Shown in pieces: positions 9,541 to 21,530 of a stretch of DNA of 64,000 nt. Both the position numbers and the translations under genes were made by a program. Within the stretch, counting starts at the first letter, position 1, and each line of letters starts with the position of its first letter. This DNA comes from Ligula intestinalis (taxonomy: Eukaryota; Platyhelminthes; Cestoda; Diphyllobothriidea; Diphyllobothriidae). The stretch spans positions 5,269,529 to 5,333,528 of the forward strand of contig JAYGXS010000003.1 of the NCBI GenBank assembly GCA_036362985.1, written 5' to 3'. The notes beneath the pieces were generated by a model that worked only from the letters and a program-made list of their open reading frames with translations, did not search any database and had not been told where the DNA came from.

Positions 9541-11047
9541 CCTGGAACGCAAAGGTTCTCCTTCAGTTGAAAGTCGATTCAGTCGATCGATTCTGCTGCC
9601 TTGGTTATCTTAAGTGATGACTTAGTGATTATCCTTTTTTTCACGCCGACTGTTTGCGTAAGTAGCTAACTGCGTCACCGCAGGGGGTCTCAGGTGTGCT
9701 AACACGCATCACTTCCATCTCCCTCTCCCCCTTTTCGAGCTCACCTAACACTTGTGTTTACTAGACTGCTGTCGAGCGGCTGTAGCCGAAAATAGATTAC
9801 CAGCAGAGTCCTCTGGCCATCTGCTAAGCTGGGGGGGCGTTCAGTAGAGTGACAAAACTCAAAGAATAGGAGAAGAGCCTGCTTCAGCGGCATACAACTT
9901 TACGTGTATCAGTAACTTGGTGATTGTGTGTCCGAAGTAAGCCAGACACGAGTATGTGTCGACCGATAAAATCACACAAGGGAACTGTGGTTTGTTTAGC
10001 GGGATCCAGTTTGATGCAAAGCGCCGAGATCTGCCGAAATATGGCAACAGTAGATGAAAACAATTTGAGAACTGAAAACGAATTACAGAGGGCCGCAAGC
10101 TGTACCACAAAAGAAAGCATAATGTCCGAAGCTTCATGCTGGATGAAGCGATGGCAGGTTAGGAGCTATTTGAACAAGAAGTTTATTGGCCTCTCGTTTT
10201 GGATAATCTATCTTAAAACTACTCATCAAACCCAATCGTAAATAAGGGTGTATGGAGGCTTCTGATGGTAGGTTCAACCAAGACTTCAACATTACAGACA
10301 AGAAAACGTCTTGTTCAGTCGACCGTGTCGTCTGCAGATCGCGAGCTCGATTCTACCAACTATGAACTGCATTCTCAGTTATTCCGGGGAAATGTTGGCA
10401 GTAAACATGTTTATGGCACACGTTCACCTCGCCAGGATTTCCTAGAAATACAACGGCAATTGCTCTTCAAGTCCATGAGCTCTGTTATCACGTACCCTAC
10501 TATTCGATCAAGGCAAATATCGGTTATGCAGACCTAACCAGCAAATGTGTAAAGCCCGGGTGTTCCAATTAATAGCCGACAGTCTTATTAAAAGAAAACT
10601 AAATACAGTGGAACATCGGTTAACTAGTTTAATTTGTCCCGATATCAAGATTGACATGTGAAACGCCCGTCTTACTAAATGTAGCCAATCAAACTGCATC
10701 AGTTAACTGGTTGGCTGCAGGCGACCGCGGACGTGCATCCTGCGGGAAAGACTCGACGGCAAACACAAGCATACATACGCACTGAGAACTCGTTTACTGA
10801 GCGAAACCTCGTCAAGCGAAACAAATTGTCTGCAAGTGCCTCACTAGTTACCTAAAATGCTCGTAGATGGGTCTGCTCCTCACCCGATGCTTCACTGTAT
10901 ACACCGTTTTGAATCAGCAAATCATCTTCCCTGTGTCGAGTCTTAGATGCAAAAATTATTCTGCAGTTAACAAGCATTGCATTAAAACTAACTGGTAAGA
11001 TTTTAAGGCTATCGTTTAGTTTCCTTCGATGCGGTTGTTTTTTTCAG
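9541..11047 (+). other. Intron sequence before the second sushi exon
   Basis: No splice-bounded coding segment or recognised transposon is seen. It ends in a T-rich tract and TTTTTCAG at 11047. Confidence 0.5.
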
Positions 11048-11317
11048 CCCGCTGCAAAATGCGGCCTCCCAACGTGGCCAATGCTTTTGTACGCTTCTAC
11101 AGCATGAGCCACGGTTCGGTGGTTCGATATCAGTGCCTACCGGGGTTTGCTCTTGAGGCCTCAAAGACGGACACCGGACCGGAAGACTTGCTTTCCCATA
11201 CAGAGCCTGAGGAGGAGAAATTAAAGAGAGATCTGGTCTGGGGCACGCAACATGAGCTGTATAGTGTGCGCTGTGAATATGGCGAGTGGAGAGGACGCAG
11301 ACCGGAGTGCGTTCCAA
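11048..11317 (+). CDS. Sushi/CCP-domain gene, one-module exon
   Basis: A clean exon of 270 bp between the acceptor TTTTTCAG and the donor GTCAGT. It starts after two bases (phase 1) and ends in phase 1, the symmetric arrangement usual for sushi exons. It encodes one module: RCKMRPPNV (Cys 1), HGSVVRYQCLPGF (Cys 2), YSVRCEYGEW (Cys 3, Trp) and RPEC (Cys 4). Between Cys 2 and Cys 3 there is an acidic insertion of about 40 residues (ETEPEEEK-like, residues 38-70) not found in ordinary modules of about 60 residues. It probably belongs to the same gene as 6976-7376, with which it shares strand and phase. Confidence 0.82.
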
Positions 11318-13039
11318 GTCAGTTTCCTATTCCATTACATGATTTCTCTCAACATACTTACAAGTTATTGCCAATTCCAGCTACGTTTGTTAAAGTTTAG
11401 AGGATCGATTACAAGGAACGCCCTCAATCAAACGCCAGGACGAATGAATTAGTAACACAGACTATACTGTTGCCGGGGGTATAAGTAAGTCAGGAGACGT
11501 CAGGAACATAATTGTAGCAGAGCAGTGATCCATTCGCTAATAGACACACGAGGTAGAAACGGTGAACTGTGAAGGAGTACATTTTCTGTCGCCAAAGGAA
11601 TGTGTTTGCCTTCCAAATTCAGTACCTTAGACGTTGTTCTGGTAGTTTATCGGAGCTACAAAAAGGCCGACTCATATCCTCCCATGCTGCTCTTTAAATC
11701 AAACCAATACAGAATCAGGATGGACTTTTATTATATCTAAACGTATCCTCGAAGCCTGCTATCAGATAGGCATAATTGACGGATAGGCCTGATGGAGCTC
11801 TTTTCACGCTAATAAAAGTGCAAGAGAGTTGCGGTTTACTTTAAAAATATTATTTGAACATTTTCTGAAAAATCGTCTCCCTTTCACAAAGAAAACAATT
11901 AGTTGCACAAACTCACATCAAAGGGGAATGTAAAGCAATCCACAGTCCCCGATGACTGCAAGTGTTATTATCGTGGAAAAATGCCTCTGAATACTTTGTC
12001 TGATATAGGCCACCATGGACTTTTTTGAAAACGGCGCTAGCGTCGTACACTGACGATCCAATTGTAGCTCAAATAAACAAAGAGGGATAAACATCAATGT
12101 ATAATAAGCGAAATAGACCAACCGGCGTATATATAAGAACATTTTCATGCAAACGAGGAATAAAAAATGAGGCTATATTCAAAAAGCCCGCTCAGACCAG
12201 TCTGCCTCCCCGGTATACACTCGGTTTCGCCTGATACTGACCTCAAGTTACAACTTTCTTTGCATGGACTGGTAGTAGGCCGTCGATTGTTGCGTAAAGA
12301 CGGCAGGGGCTTTCCTGACAATATTATATATAAAAAGGCATGAATAAGGCTGCTGTAATCAACCTGCGATTCGACTGCGAGTTTTGCACTTGGCGGTAGT
12401 TAGAATGCACAAGTTGAATTTTTTTCATATTTTTGTTTAACAATATGCCATTCAAGCAGATTTTATCAAAAGCATATAGCTGGGTGTGTGAGCCTATGTT
12501 TCGCTTGTGTATTGTTCAAGCAGTGTTTGACGTTGAGATGATGCTGCGTGGCCTTCTGTTTGGTATAGAGCGGGAATAACAATCGCTATAAACCCCGCGT
12601 TATGTGGCTGGCTACTGAATGCATCTGTGAATATAAATTATACTTGTTTTCAGTGTGTTATCCTCTTCGGCGTAGAAAAATCCACTTTCATCCGGAGAAA
12701 GGAAGTTTCTCAATTGGAGACAGTCGATTGGTTATATTTACTTGTGTAGCTGCCTAAACAGAACACCCAAGTTATAAATGTGAAACTATTCAAAAATGAC
12801 CATTGGCTGTAAAATAAATTCCACACATAGACAAGACTTATCCTTGAACTAAACATAACTTATCTGAAATCCAAGCCCGTTTCCGTGGAATTCAGGACTA
12901 AGGCAATTCCATTGTAGAAGTTTCCTGTTCTCATATCCCATTCATAAGGCCCATCAGTCATTCTAACTGGTAAATACCCTTGTGTTTTTAAAGGGTGTTA
13001 ATTTAATAGCATGCAACTCCTTTCGTACGGATTAACAAA
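11318..13039 (+). other. Start of a 15-kb intron, nothing recognised
   Basis: The sequence is AT-rich and without a supported exon or repeat. It belongs to the intron 11318-26485. Confidence 0.5.
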
Positions 13040-13900
13040 ACATATGTTTTGAAGTCGAAATCTCGGCCGCTTTCTTGCATCCCACACAATCCGAGGTAGA
13101 TAGATTTTAATTTGGTTTTCCTGTTAACAAAGGAGTGATCCGGGATGAAGCTTATGCACTTAATTTGGCCACGTGTGTGCTAAAATGCGGCTCAAAGAAC
13201 GGTCTGAGTACGTGCCACCACGAGCGCATGCATCAAAGGCTGCCATAATTGCGTCATATTGTTAAGCAAGATGCTTTCATTTGACGTATGCTGCAAGGTG
13301 ATCTTTTTAGGGCACCTCCAAAGACAATCTCTGTTCATTTTAGCTTCGCGGAGGCCAATTCTATTGTGCAAGGTAAATCTTCTTATGAAATTGGAGTACA
13401 AAGTGATGATATGCGGATGTCCGATGCCGATATCGAAAACATCTGCGTATAGTATGGGAAGACTTCACAGCCATTAAATCGGAGTGGAGTGGATTTGCAA
13501 CCTTATAAAGAATGCGATCAGCAACTTGCTCGATCGTTTTAAAGTGTCGCTGCATTATTTTATCAGCCAAAAAACATAAAAAAACACTGGCAGCTGAAGT
13601 GAGAATTCGTATGATACGTGTAAAAATTAGCAGGATGACTGGAATAATAATCCGACAGCAGTAGATAACTAGGAGGAAAATGCCAGCACGTATAAGTCGC
13701 CAGATAAGGACTTCCGGACAGTGATGTGAACGTAAACGACGGACTTCTGATTGATTAGTAGAAGACCAGATGCTCACCTGATAAAAGACACGTCATTTTG
13801 TACAGATTTAAAAAAAAAACACCGAAGTGGAAAGCTCGGTTGTTTACTTGCAGCTAGCGCCATACGAGGTAGGTGGACTTTCAATGAACTGCTCAGTTCA
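13040..13900. repeat. Diverged dispersed repeat, copy 1
   Basis: Several blocks match 29440-30170 in the same order and orientation. They include one around 13495-13590 (gaatgcgatc, then a tattttatcagccaaaaaac-like run) and one around 13700-13765 (ggacttctgattgattagta). The element type is unknown; no convincing protein frame is left. Confidence 0.55.
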
Positions 13901-14599
13901 CGAACAAGTAATTCCTGATAAAAGTAATTCACCTCATTTGGCCAGTACCCGCAGAAATCCCAATTAAAAGTGATTAAGTGACGCTGAAGCGCAGGGGCTC
14001 ATGAAAACGGGAGTAAGCGTAGGTAAACCGATGGTGCAAAGGAGTGGGGGAGGGAGAATGACTGGTAAGCCGACCCAAGGGCCGTAGGGTTTATCCACAC
14101 GAACGACTGTTGGAAGATGGAGGGCAAAAGCCGAGTTTTAGTCGCGTCAGGGGAGTGGGGGTGGGGGTAGGTGAGGGAGAGGAGGGGAATTAGTAAGGCC
14201 GAAGAATTAACCTGGGGAGGGGGTTGAGTATACTGTGGGGGGTCTAGGACGGCGCCGTCGGGCCAGGTTACGCGCTGTCCGTCATTAAATCTGGCCATGG
14301 GTAGGTAGGTGGATTAGGTCGAATGAAAGCAGGTGTTTTTGAGAGGTTGACAACAGACCTTGTCATCCCCAGGTGTGTTCCGATACTGCAGCCGTTATCC
14401 CGTTCGCTTCTGACGGGGGAGGCAATCGAGGCTGTTGACATGGTCGGGTCAAATGTGACACTGTACCATTTTAATGAAACCACTGCTCAATTCCCTCTGA
14501 CACCGCATGCCGCCGTTTACCCATCCCAGAACGCTTACAACTATAGCCATGAACGTAGTTAGAATTACCGGCATGCCAAAAGAGGAGAATATCCGAGTT
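13901..14599 (+). other. Intron sequence, G-rich in part
   Basis: 14040-14240 is purine-rich (GGGGA-type runs) on the plus strand. No gene is supported. Confidence 0.45.
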
Positions 14600-16010
14600 T
14601 TAGGAAGCAGTTGGGAAGAAGAAGCGATCACTGGGAGAGGAGGTTTATTGTTCTGACTTTTCGGATTCCCTCGAGAATCCTTAATCATAGGTAATTGAAA
14701 AACAGTGTGAGATAGGGTGCAGATAGGGTGATACGTGCATATATAGCACGGTATTTATAGTTCGTAGCGGTCATTCGGATGCGTACTTTAATTATCAGTT
14801 CCTTTAGCCACCGCTTGATGTCTTAATTGGTGCGGTGATGGCTCATTTATTACCACAGCGTTCTTATCATTTCAGATGCGGGTTTGATAATTGCGTGACA
14901 ATTATGCCTACTGTTGTCAGAGTCGTTGCTTCCAGGCCTTCCTACGCGACTGATTCTCTCGCTCAGGAAATCTCTCAGTACACGGTATGGGAATGCCAAA
15001 TCTGGGCACTTGTTGATGGACTGGGGGCCTGAGAACCATGACTCGAGCAGTTCGCGGCTCACGCGGTTGTCACCCCTTGCGAGGATTTCAGCCTCTTCAA
15101 ACTTGAAAATATGGCCAGGTCCCGTCGAGTGAGCTGCAACCTGGGAGTCTTTTGTTCTCACCACCGCTGCTCGCTCGGCCGTTCGCGTCCGGAGTAATCT
15201 CCCGGTTTCTCCGGTGGCTTTGTCCACCACTACACCAGATCCGGTAAACGACTTTAGCCGTTTCCTGCCATGGCATTGGTTCTTTCGGTCTCATGACCCG
15301 GCGCCTAATGATTGCTTCTGGCCTGTGCGCAACTCCAACTCCAAGAGGGGTGCGAAGATGGCTGACTGCTACCAAAATCTTCCGTACGTACGGAAGGGCC
15401 TGCTAAACCTTTAGACAAGTTGGACGTGGCTTCTTCTTTCGTTTGCGTGTGCATTTGTTGACAAAATTGCGCGGGTAAGTATTTGCTCTCAGTACCCGTC
15501 GAACATATTGTGATTCTGCAACGTTGTCGTCCGCTTCGCTGCAATGCGTTTCAACGCGCCAGAATAGCGCTCTTACGCAGCTGCGTTTGTGACCGATTTG
15601 GTGGTTTCTGTTTTAGTTCAGGACTTGCATAGTGTAGGTTACTTGCTGAACACTTTAGTTTTTAGGCGACCATTGTCCTTGTGGCAAACGAGGACAGCCA
15701 GGAAGGCCAGCTGTTTTTTCTGCTTCCTCCATCGTAAATTGAATCTACGGGAAAGCGCACCAATCGGTAACAAACGCAGTTGCGTAAGAGCACTCCTCTG
15801 GCACGTTGAAATGCATTGCAGCGAAGCGGATGACAAAGTTGCAGAATTACAATATGTTCCATGGGTACTGAGAACAAATGGTCTCTCGCGCAATTTTGTA
15901 AACCAATGCACACGCAAACGAGAGAAGAAGCCACATCCAACTGGCATAGACGAGCTTGCCCATATAGGTTTACCGACAGCCATAATTGGCCAGACCTCTA
16001 AGTAGTTCAA
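14600..16010 (-). mobile_element. PLE family A, with an internal head-to-head inversion
   Basis: The minus strand from 15240 to 15000 encodes the GIY-YIG region (GRLLRTRTAERA, FKFEEAEILARGDNRVSREL) and from 15735 to 15400 the RT tail and linker (KQLAFLAVLVCHKDNG, then LPYVRK). The hairpin end is at 14653-14691. At about 15740 the orientation flips: 15760-15935 (plus) repeats the RT-tail segment of 15430-15602 (minus) in inverted order (GNKRSCVRALLWHVEMHCSE on plus). Frames are broken. This copy keeps the codon TAC at a site where the copies at 17.8 and 45.6 kb have the stop TAG. Confidence 0.75.
14653..14691 (-). ncRNA. Hammerhead-like hairpin, end of PLE-A
   Basis: The minus strand reads CCU, AUGAUUAA, GGAUUC-UCGAG-GGAAUCC, GAAAAGUC, AG. 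The core again has A and U at the two positions discussed in the findings. Confidence 0.4.
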
Positions 16011-16574
16011 ATGAGCATAGCTTGTCTATGAAAGCGCCCTGAAAGGATCATCTGCGCAGCATAAACCCTCTGAAGGCATCTAATTAACGATCTGACACAT
16101 TTACGACAATCTCTTATGGTCAGTTGACCCAATTGTGAAAACTTCGCAGTTATCCCAGGGAGTTCAGTGATTTAATCCCTGGAAACTGCGATCTTCGGGT
16201 CCGGTTCCTTAAGAGATGAGAGGAGTCATGGAAAGACCAGAGTGATATGAATCGTGTATTCTGTACAGACGGAAAAAAGAATAGTTAGGACGAAGTCTTG
16301 ACTGCCGAAGCGCGCGTCTAGCCGTGAGGCGGGTTGGTTCGGGTGTAACGTCTAGCGGCAGTCATGGCCTCGAGGTCTGTCCAGACCAATTGAGGACACG
16401 TCATCTTAGGTTGAGGCCACAACGGGGGACACACGGTGCGTGTGTTCGCTAGCAATGACGGTCGCACGTCCGTTTGCGCATGGCCCGAGGCACGCGGAAA
16501 AAAAAACTTCGCGCGAGGTTCTTTTCTCTGAGTGACCTCATTGGTGGTATCAAGAGTTGGGAGGGTGTCGGGCA
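16011..16574. other. Non-coding stretch
   Basis: It contains the short sequence gttgacccaattgtgaaa (near 16122), which also flanks the tRNA-like repeats at 21713 and 22165. Nothing else is recognised. Confidence 0.45.
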
Positions 16575-16700
16575 GCAGCGACCACTACACGGTCTCGGTG
16601 GTAGACGAACCCACACAACAAGGAAGTCCTTTACGAAGCCAACGCTCTACTATTGCGCTACGGAGCTCACCGTGCGCCGCGAATTTAATCGCACTTGGAT
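16575..16700 (-). repeat. tRNA-like repeat module
   Basis: The minus strand reads CCGTAGCGCAATAGTAGAGCG (A-box-like), GTTGGCTTCGTAAAGGACTT and then GTGGGTTCGTC (B-box-like). It matches the tRNA-like modules at 21745-21835 and 22037-22130 along most of its length. The stems pair poorly, so this is a tRNA-derived repeat and not a functional tRNA gene. The left arm is cut by the gap inside this module. Confidence 0.55.
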
Positions 16701-16899
16701 CGATTTTAACCGCCCATCTTACTGCTTGTATGGAATCAGAAGATGCAAAATACCTAAACTAGCATACACAATTTACTCCTAGCTGCTCTTGCAGTTGCGA
16801 TGATTCATGGACGCGGCACAATGACGGAGTGGAGACGAAAGACTGCAGCTACAGAGACCACACTGCAGCCGCTGTAGGTTACGAAGTAGAGGATGCGAT

Positions 16900-17310
16900 C
16901 GCCGGGACTGGCAATTTATTAGCCTGACGGCAGGAAACCACTGGTGCAGTTGTGGACACAACTACATCGGAGAAACCAGGAGATTTTTCTGGACATGAAT
17001 GGCTGAGCATGCAGCAACGATAAAGACGAAAGACACCTACTCTCAGGTTGCAGCTCACTTGACGGGACCCGGCTATATTTTCAAGTTTGACGAGGCCGAA
17101 ATCCTCGCTAGAGTTGACAACTGCGTGAGCCACGAGCTGCTTGCGTCATGGTTCTCGGGCCTCCAGTCCATCAAAAAGCGCAACGTTGGGATCCGAAACG
17201 TCAGGTAAATAAAACGCTTGTTTCTGTGATCGCATCTTCTTCTTCAGAATCTAAAAGGTCAGGCTACCAAACTTTCTGATCCAGCAATCGAATCTTCTTC
17301 TTCTAAACTG
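16900..17310 (+). mobile_element. Fragment of PLE family A (GIY-YIG part), right arm
   Basis: The plus strand encodes MAEHAATIKTKDTYSQVAAH and FKFDEAEILARVDNCVSHEL, the endonuclease part of PLE-A, running into a half hairpin (ggatccgaaacgtcaggta). It mirrors 2490-2900. Confidence 0.65.
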
Positions 17311-17474
17311 CTTCATGGAACTCGTTTATTCGCTTCTCTCTAGAAAGAGTTGGGGTTTTAATCGGTGTGAGGGTTCTCTATGGCATCTGAAACTGTCAAT
17401 ACTGAAGAATACGTGAGTTCTAGGAAGCATTTCAGGAGATGAGAATGTGATCATCAGAACAATAATTTTATTTT

Positions 17475-17514
17475 CCTGAAGTTTCGGATTCCGTCGGGAA
17501 TCCTTAATCATAGG
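17475..17514 (-). ncRNA. Hammerhead-like hairpin, end of PLE-A
   Basis: The minus strand has AUGAUUAA, GGAUUCC-CGAC-GGAAUCC, GAAACUUC and AGG. It is the mirror of 2265-2304. Confidence 0.45.
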
Positions 17515-18458
17515 CGATGGTAGCATAGTAGCAAAGAGGATAGTGGCCTAAAAACTAAAGTGTTCAGGAAAGCATTCAGCTCTAAGCAAGTGTTGAACTA
17601 CAACAGGAACCACCCAATTGGTCACAAACACTGCTGTGTAAGAACGCTATTTCGGCGCGTTAAGACGCATTGTAGCGAAGAAAAAGTTGCCAAATAACAA
17701 CATTTTGGCCGCGTACTGAGAGCGAATGGTTACATGCACAATTTTGTCAACCAATGCATACGCAAACGGCAGAAGAATCTACATCTAACTGGTCTAAAAG
17801 TTTGGCGTGCTCTTTCGTAGGTGAAGAATGTATCGGAAGCGGTCAGCCACCTACTCACCCCACTTGGAGCTGGAGTTGCACACAGGTCAGAAGCAACCAT
17901 CAAGCGCCGAGTCCTGAGACCGAAGGAACGGCTGAAGTCGTTTACCGGATCTGGTGCAGTTGTGGTCAAAGCAACTATGCTGGAGAAACCAAAAGATTAC
18001 TCTGGACGCGCATGCGAAAGAAAGACACCAACGCCCACGTTGCAGCTCACTCGACGGGATTGGGCTATATTTTCAAGTTTGACGAGGCCGAAATCTTTGC
18101 AAGAGGTGACAACCGCGTGAGCCGCGAGCTGCTCGAGACATGGTTCTCAGGCACTTAGTCCATCAAAAAGCGCAGCGATTTGGCGCTCCCATACGGTGTA
18201 CTGATGCATTGCTTGAGCAAGGGAATCAGTCGTGTGGGATGTCCGGGCCTAGCAACAACTCAGACGGCAGCCAGCACAATGGTCACGCCATTATCAGGTC
18301 CGCATTCGACGCTGACAAGGCGATTGTGGCAATAAGTGATTCGAACGCGAAGTGTCAAGCCAGTACGCACGGGAATGACCACTATTAACTATAAATACCG
18401 TGCAGCCTGTGCACGTTTCAGCCCTAACTGCGCATGAGTATGACTATGCTGCCATCAT

Positions 18459-18497
18459 CTATGATGAAGGATTCCCGATGGAATCCGAAACGTTAGG
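18459..18497 (+). ncRNA. Hammerhead-like hairpin, opposite end of PLE-A
   Basis: The plus strand has CUAUGAUGAA, GGAUUCC-CGAU-GGAAUCC, GAAACGUU and AGG. It is the mirror of 1263-1301. Confidence 0.45.
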
Positions 18498-19673
18498 AAA
18501 ATAAAACTCTTGTTCCAGTGATCGCATCTTCTACTTTTGAACTCTCTCCTGGACCTCGCCTATTCGCTCCTGCCGAGAAGGGATGGGGTTTTAATCGGTG
18601 TTAGGGCGGAGGTGGGGACCAATCAGGTCAGGCTAGACTGGAGCCCCCATTTTGGTGGGGGGGGGGGTTACGAATGCGAACATGGCAGGTGTGATTCGGC
18701 GAAGACTGTCAGGTCTTGTGACACTGTGTGTGTGTGGCCGCATTTGGCAATGCGTAGGTGGGGAGGAAGGGGAGGCTGGCTGGCTAGTAGCCCTTGTTGC
18801 TCAGGCGCCCCGCCAGGTGGGCCTCAATCCCGGCGGCCTGGAGAAGAGGAAGTCGTAGCAACGTGGTCTAGAGGGGCACCTCCGTCATCAAAAACACAGA
18901 TGGAGAGGAGGGGAGATAGATCGACCGTAGGGATGTTTGGTATAGCAGACCTTGGCCACCATGAGTGTGGGTGGGAACGCGATCGAAGACACGTCTGTTG
19001 TGGTACCTAGGGAGGCAGGGGGAGGGGATGATTTGGTGTTTGGCAAGCAAAATATGCCACGTGTGCGATCACGGCAGGCCCTCATCACAGCAGCCATTAT
19101 GCTTGCTGAAAACTTAACTGTTTCGCTTATGTATGGCTAAACTTCCACGTCTATCCTCAACTTGCAGTTTTTGCATCCCAACGAGTGTAAAACCTACCAC
19201 TCCGTACACCAGGCTGCAAGAGCAGGACCTGCCAAAGCGTGACATAGCGTACGCACAAAATAATTAAATCTCAGAAATTGGCGGAACAGCCCTGCACGTA
19301 GCCTCGAACCTTAAAAGACGTGGTAACCATTCAGTCATTGACGTAGAGGCACCACTCACCGATATGAGACGTCACATAAAACGCAAGACATCATTTTTAG
19401 TCATGCACTTTCCGTAAGCAGCTGGCCCAACCTTTTGGAAAAAATTAATGAATGCCTATAGATAATTCAGTCCTTCCAGCTACTGGCAATTGTACAACAC
19501 ATAAACAGTGGAAATTGCAAGAAAACAACACAGACTTACATTAGAGTAGGCTTTTTCAAGTAACAAGTAGCTTGTCTAAATTCTGAGTGTTGTTTACCTC
19601 TGACGGCTATTTAATAAAGGGGAGACACAACTTCCTATTGGTTTGAGAGCTATTTGCTAGGCGCATCAAACGG

Positions 19674-20119
19674 CATGTCGATTGATTGCCTCGAGCAGCG
19701 TATAGAGGGGCCAAAACTGCCAGCCAATGGACTAAAGGGCTTCAAGCGATCAGTCAACAGAGTACGAACGTTGCAATTGGGCATGTTAAAGCAACAAAGT
19801 GAAACAATAGTAACCCGGCAGAATAGCGTGTTTTTGGCAATGGTAGAGAATGGCCAAAGTGGGTGGTGGGGTAAGCTTGGCATCACAGCTTCCAAAGCGC
19901 GCCAAACGGCCCAAATGGACTGACAATTAGGCAAAATAGATTGATATTTGCCATAAGGGCAGAAGAAAAAGTTCTACACAGGCGTCCGGTAGATAATTGG
20001 GCTAGCTTTTGCTGTTTTATGCTCATTAGTGTGGTAGTAGCTAGAAGTAGAGGAATCCATCAGCATTGACTCCGACGCACATGTAAGTAGAAGGGATTCT
20101 TGACGACTGTGAATAAGTA
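19674..20119. other. Non-coding stretch outside the right arm
   Basis: An open stretch on plus (19654-19923) has no recognisable domain or splice context. I see no supported feature. Confidence 0.4.
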
Positions 20120-20230
20120 ATGTGGCTCACTTGTGGACGCTTCAGCGGATTCGAGCCCACGTCAGCAGGGGAAGGACCTTGGTACAGTCAACGTTCTCGG
20201 CAACTGAACTAAGAGGCCCTTACCGGGAGC
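20120..20230 (-). repeat. tRNA-like repeat (second type)
   Basis: The minus strand reads GGGCCTCTTAGTTCAGTTGCC (A-box-like) and later GGGCTCGAATCC (B-box-like). The T-stem and acceptor do not pair well, so it is a SINE-type head and not a tRNA gene. Confidence 0.45.
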
Positions 20231-20799
20231 CGTAAGTTTGCTCACAAAATGGCATGGTATCGGAGCCCTGCGAGACAGCCGAGTTTATCAAAAGTTGCTC
20301 AAGTGGACATTTATTGATTCTGTGCTCTGCCTGTTCCACAAAAATGTGTTACCTTTGACGCATATGAGCCGCAACACTGTGATGCATCCATTTCTCTGCA
20401 TGCAATTTAACTACCAAAGTAAGAAGACAATTTTTTTGCGAAAAGGATATGTGTGAGATACCGGAAATCCCGATTCAGGAGGTCATTAGTTACCTGTCTC
20501 CGTGCCTTATAACCACAGTCACTGCTTCCTTTTCTATCGATCTGTGTATATCAAAGGTTTTCTTTGAAGAACCTTTACAATATAACTAGAACCTAACGTA
20601 TTTAAAAAAAATTCTTTGGGATAAAAAGCAACTTTAAAGAGTGCATTTTTGAGTTTGGGCCCCCCAACTCGTCTTCGGACTACCAGAAAAAGTGCAATGA
20701 GCAAAAAATGTCAAAACTGCCGAAAAAATTAATAGCTACATGGGGTGAGGCGTAAGTTGTAGGTGTGGCCTCAGTTGGTCTCTGTAGTGCAGCCTCTAT
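20231..20799. other. Non-coding stretch
   Basis: No feature could be supported between the tRNA-like repeat and the PLE at 20800. Confidence 0.4.
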
Positions 20800-21530
20800 C
20801 TTGTTCATCTTCCTTTGAAATGCTTATAAATACCATTCAACTCTGCGTGCCGGTTGATGCATGAATCGTCGGAGTCTATGGCTTCGACGAATTGTCGGCC
20901 ATTTCTAAAAAAGAGGCAACCTTCGATTATGCTTGTTCTATCCCATGCGAAGGTGTGTCCTGCGTCGAGGCAATGCATAGCAACTTCAGACAAATGGTCA
21001 CGTCTCTTCACGGCGAATTGGTGCTAGTGGATGCGCGTGGAGATTGATCTTCCTGTTTGGCCACAAAATATAGTATTACAACATTACATAAGGGAGGACT
21101 CACCATATATTTGTTTTGGGCGCTTGAGTGGAACCGTCTTGTTTCTTTTTGTTGCGTTGTTTTTGTTTCATAAATTGGCGAACAAAGCCTCTGGGTTAAC
21201 ACTATCAGAACGGTGTGTCTTTTCTCGACGTAGCAGACTATTGACTGACGGTACTCCATTTATGAGAAGTGGGGTTGTTGCTTTCATAGTTAAGAATAAC
21301 TTCCACATATAAATCGTTGCAGTAAATGGATGTTTGTAATGATCCGTCAGTATTTCGCTGCACGAGAACATCCAGAAATGGAAGTTTGTCGTTAACTTCT
21401 TTCTCAAGAGTGAATTGAGTGCCCAGAATTGTTGAGTTATGGTCTTGTAGAGCGCTTCGATTTGCCCCTTTTTAACGACAACCAATGTGTCGTCTACATA
21501 TCATACTTACAACTTATTGTAGATCGATGC
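20800..21530 (-). mobile_element. Penelope-like element, second lineage (B), decayed
   Basis: The minus strand begins at about 21510 with YVDDTLVVVKKGQIEALYK, the catalytic RT motif of Penelope-type RTs. It then reads TQFTLEKEVNDKLPFLDVLV in a neighbouring frame, the conserved RT tail. It continues to a GIY-YIG endonuclease part (CGQTGRSISTRIH, then a stop, then VKRRDHLSEVAMHCLDAGHT and FRNGRQFVEAID). The protein differs strongly from family A. At least two stops and one frameshift break it. No clear terminal hairpin was found. Confidence 0.78.

Larger units (their letters stand above)
17330..18560 (+). mobile_element. PLE family A, 5'-truncated (right-arm copy)
   Basis: The plus strand holds the RT tail (VLNYNRNHPIGHKHCCVR, from about 17590), a linker (VRRVLRANGY-like, IRKRQKNLHLTGLKVW), VAHRSEATIKRRVLRPKERL and the GIY-YIG region (VYRIWCSCGQSNYAGETKRL, then YIFKFDEAEIFARGDNRVSR). 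A TAG interrupts the frame at about 17818, at the same codon as in the 45.6-kb copy. Inverted hammerhead-like hairpins close both ends (17475-17514 minus, 18459-18497 plus). Confidence 0.78.
16634..19673. repeat. Right arm of the ~3-kb inverted duplication
   Basis: The reverse complement of 1-3145. It is about 105 bp shorter than the left arm, mostly because it lacks the insertion at roughly 1098-1190. It holds PLE fragments at 16900-17310 and 17330-18560, a G-rich tract at 18655-18670, and from 18560 to 19673 sequence without a supportable gene. Confidence 0.9.

Noticed and set aside
18537..19010. 157-codon open frame in the right inverted arm
   Set aside because: It is G-rich and low in complexity, and its mirror at 665-1024 does not keep the same frame. 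It has no domain and starts in PLE-flanking sequence.
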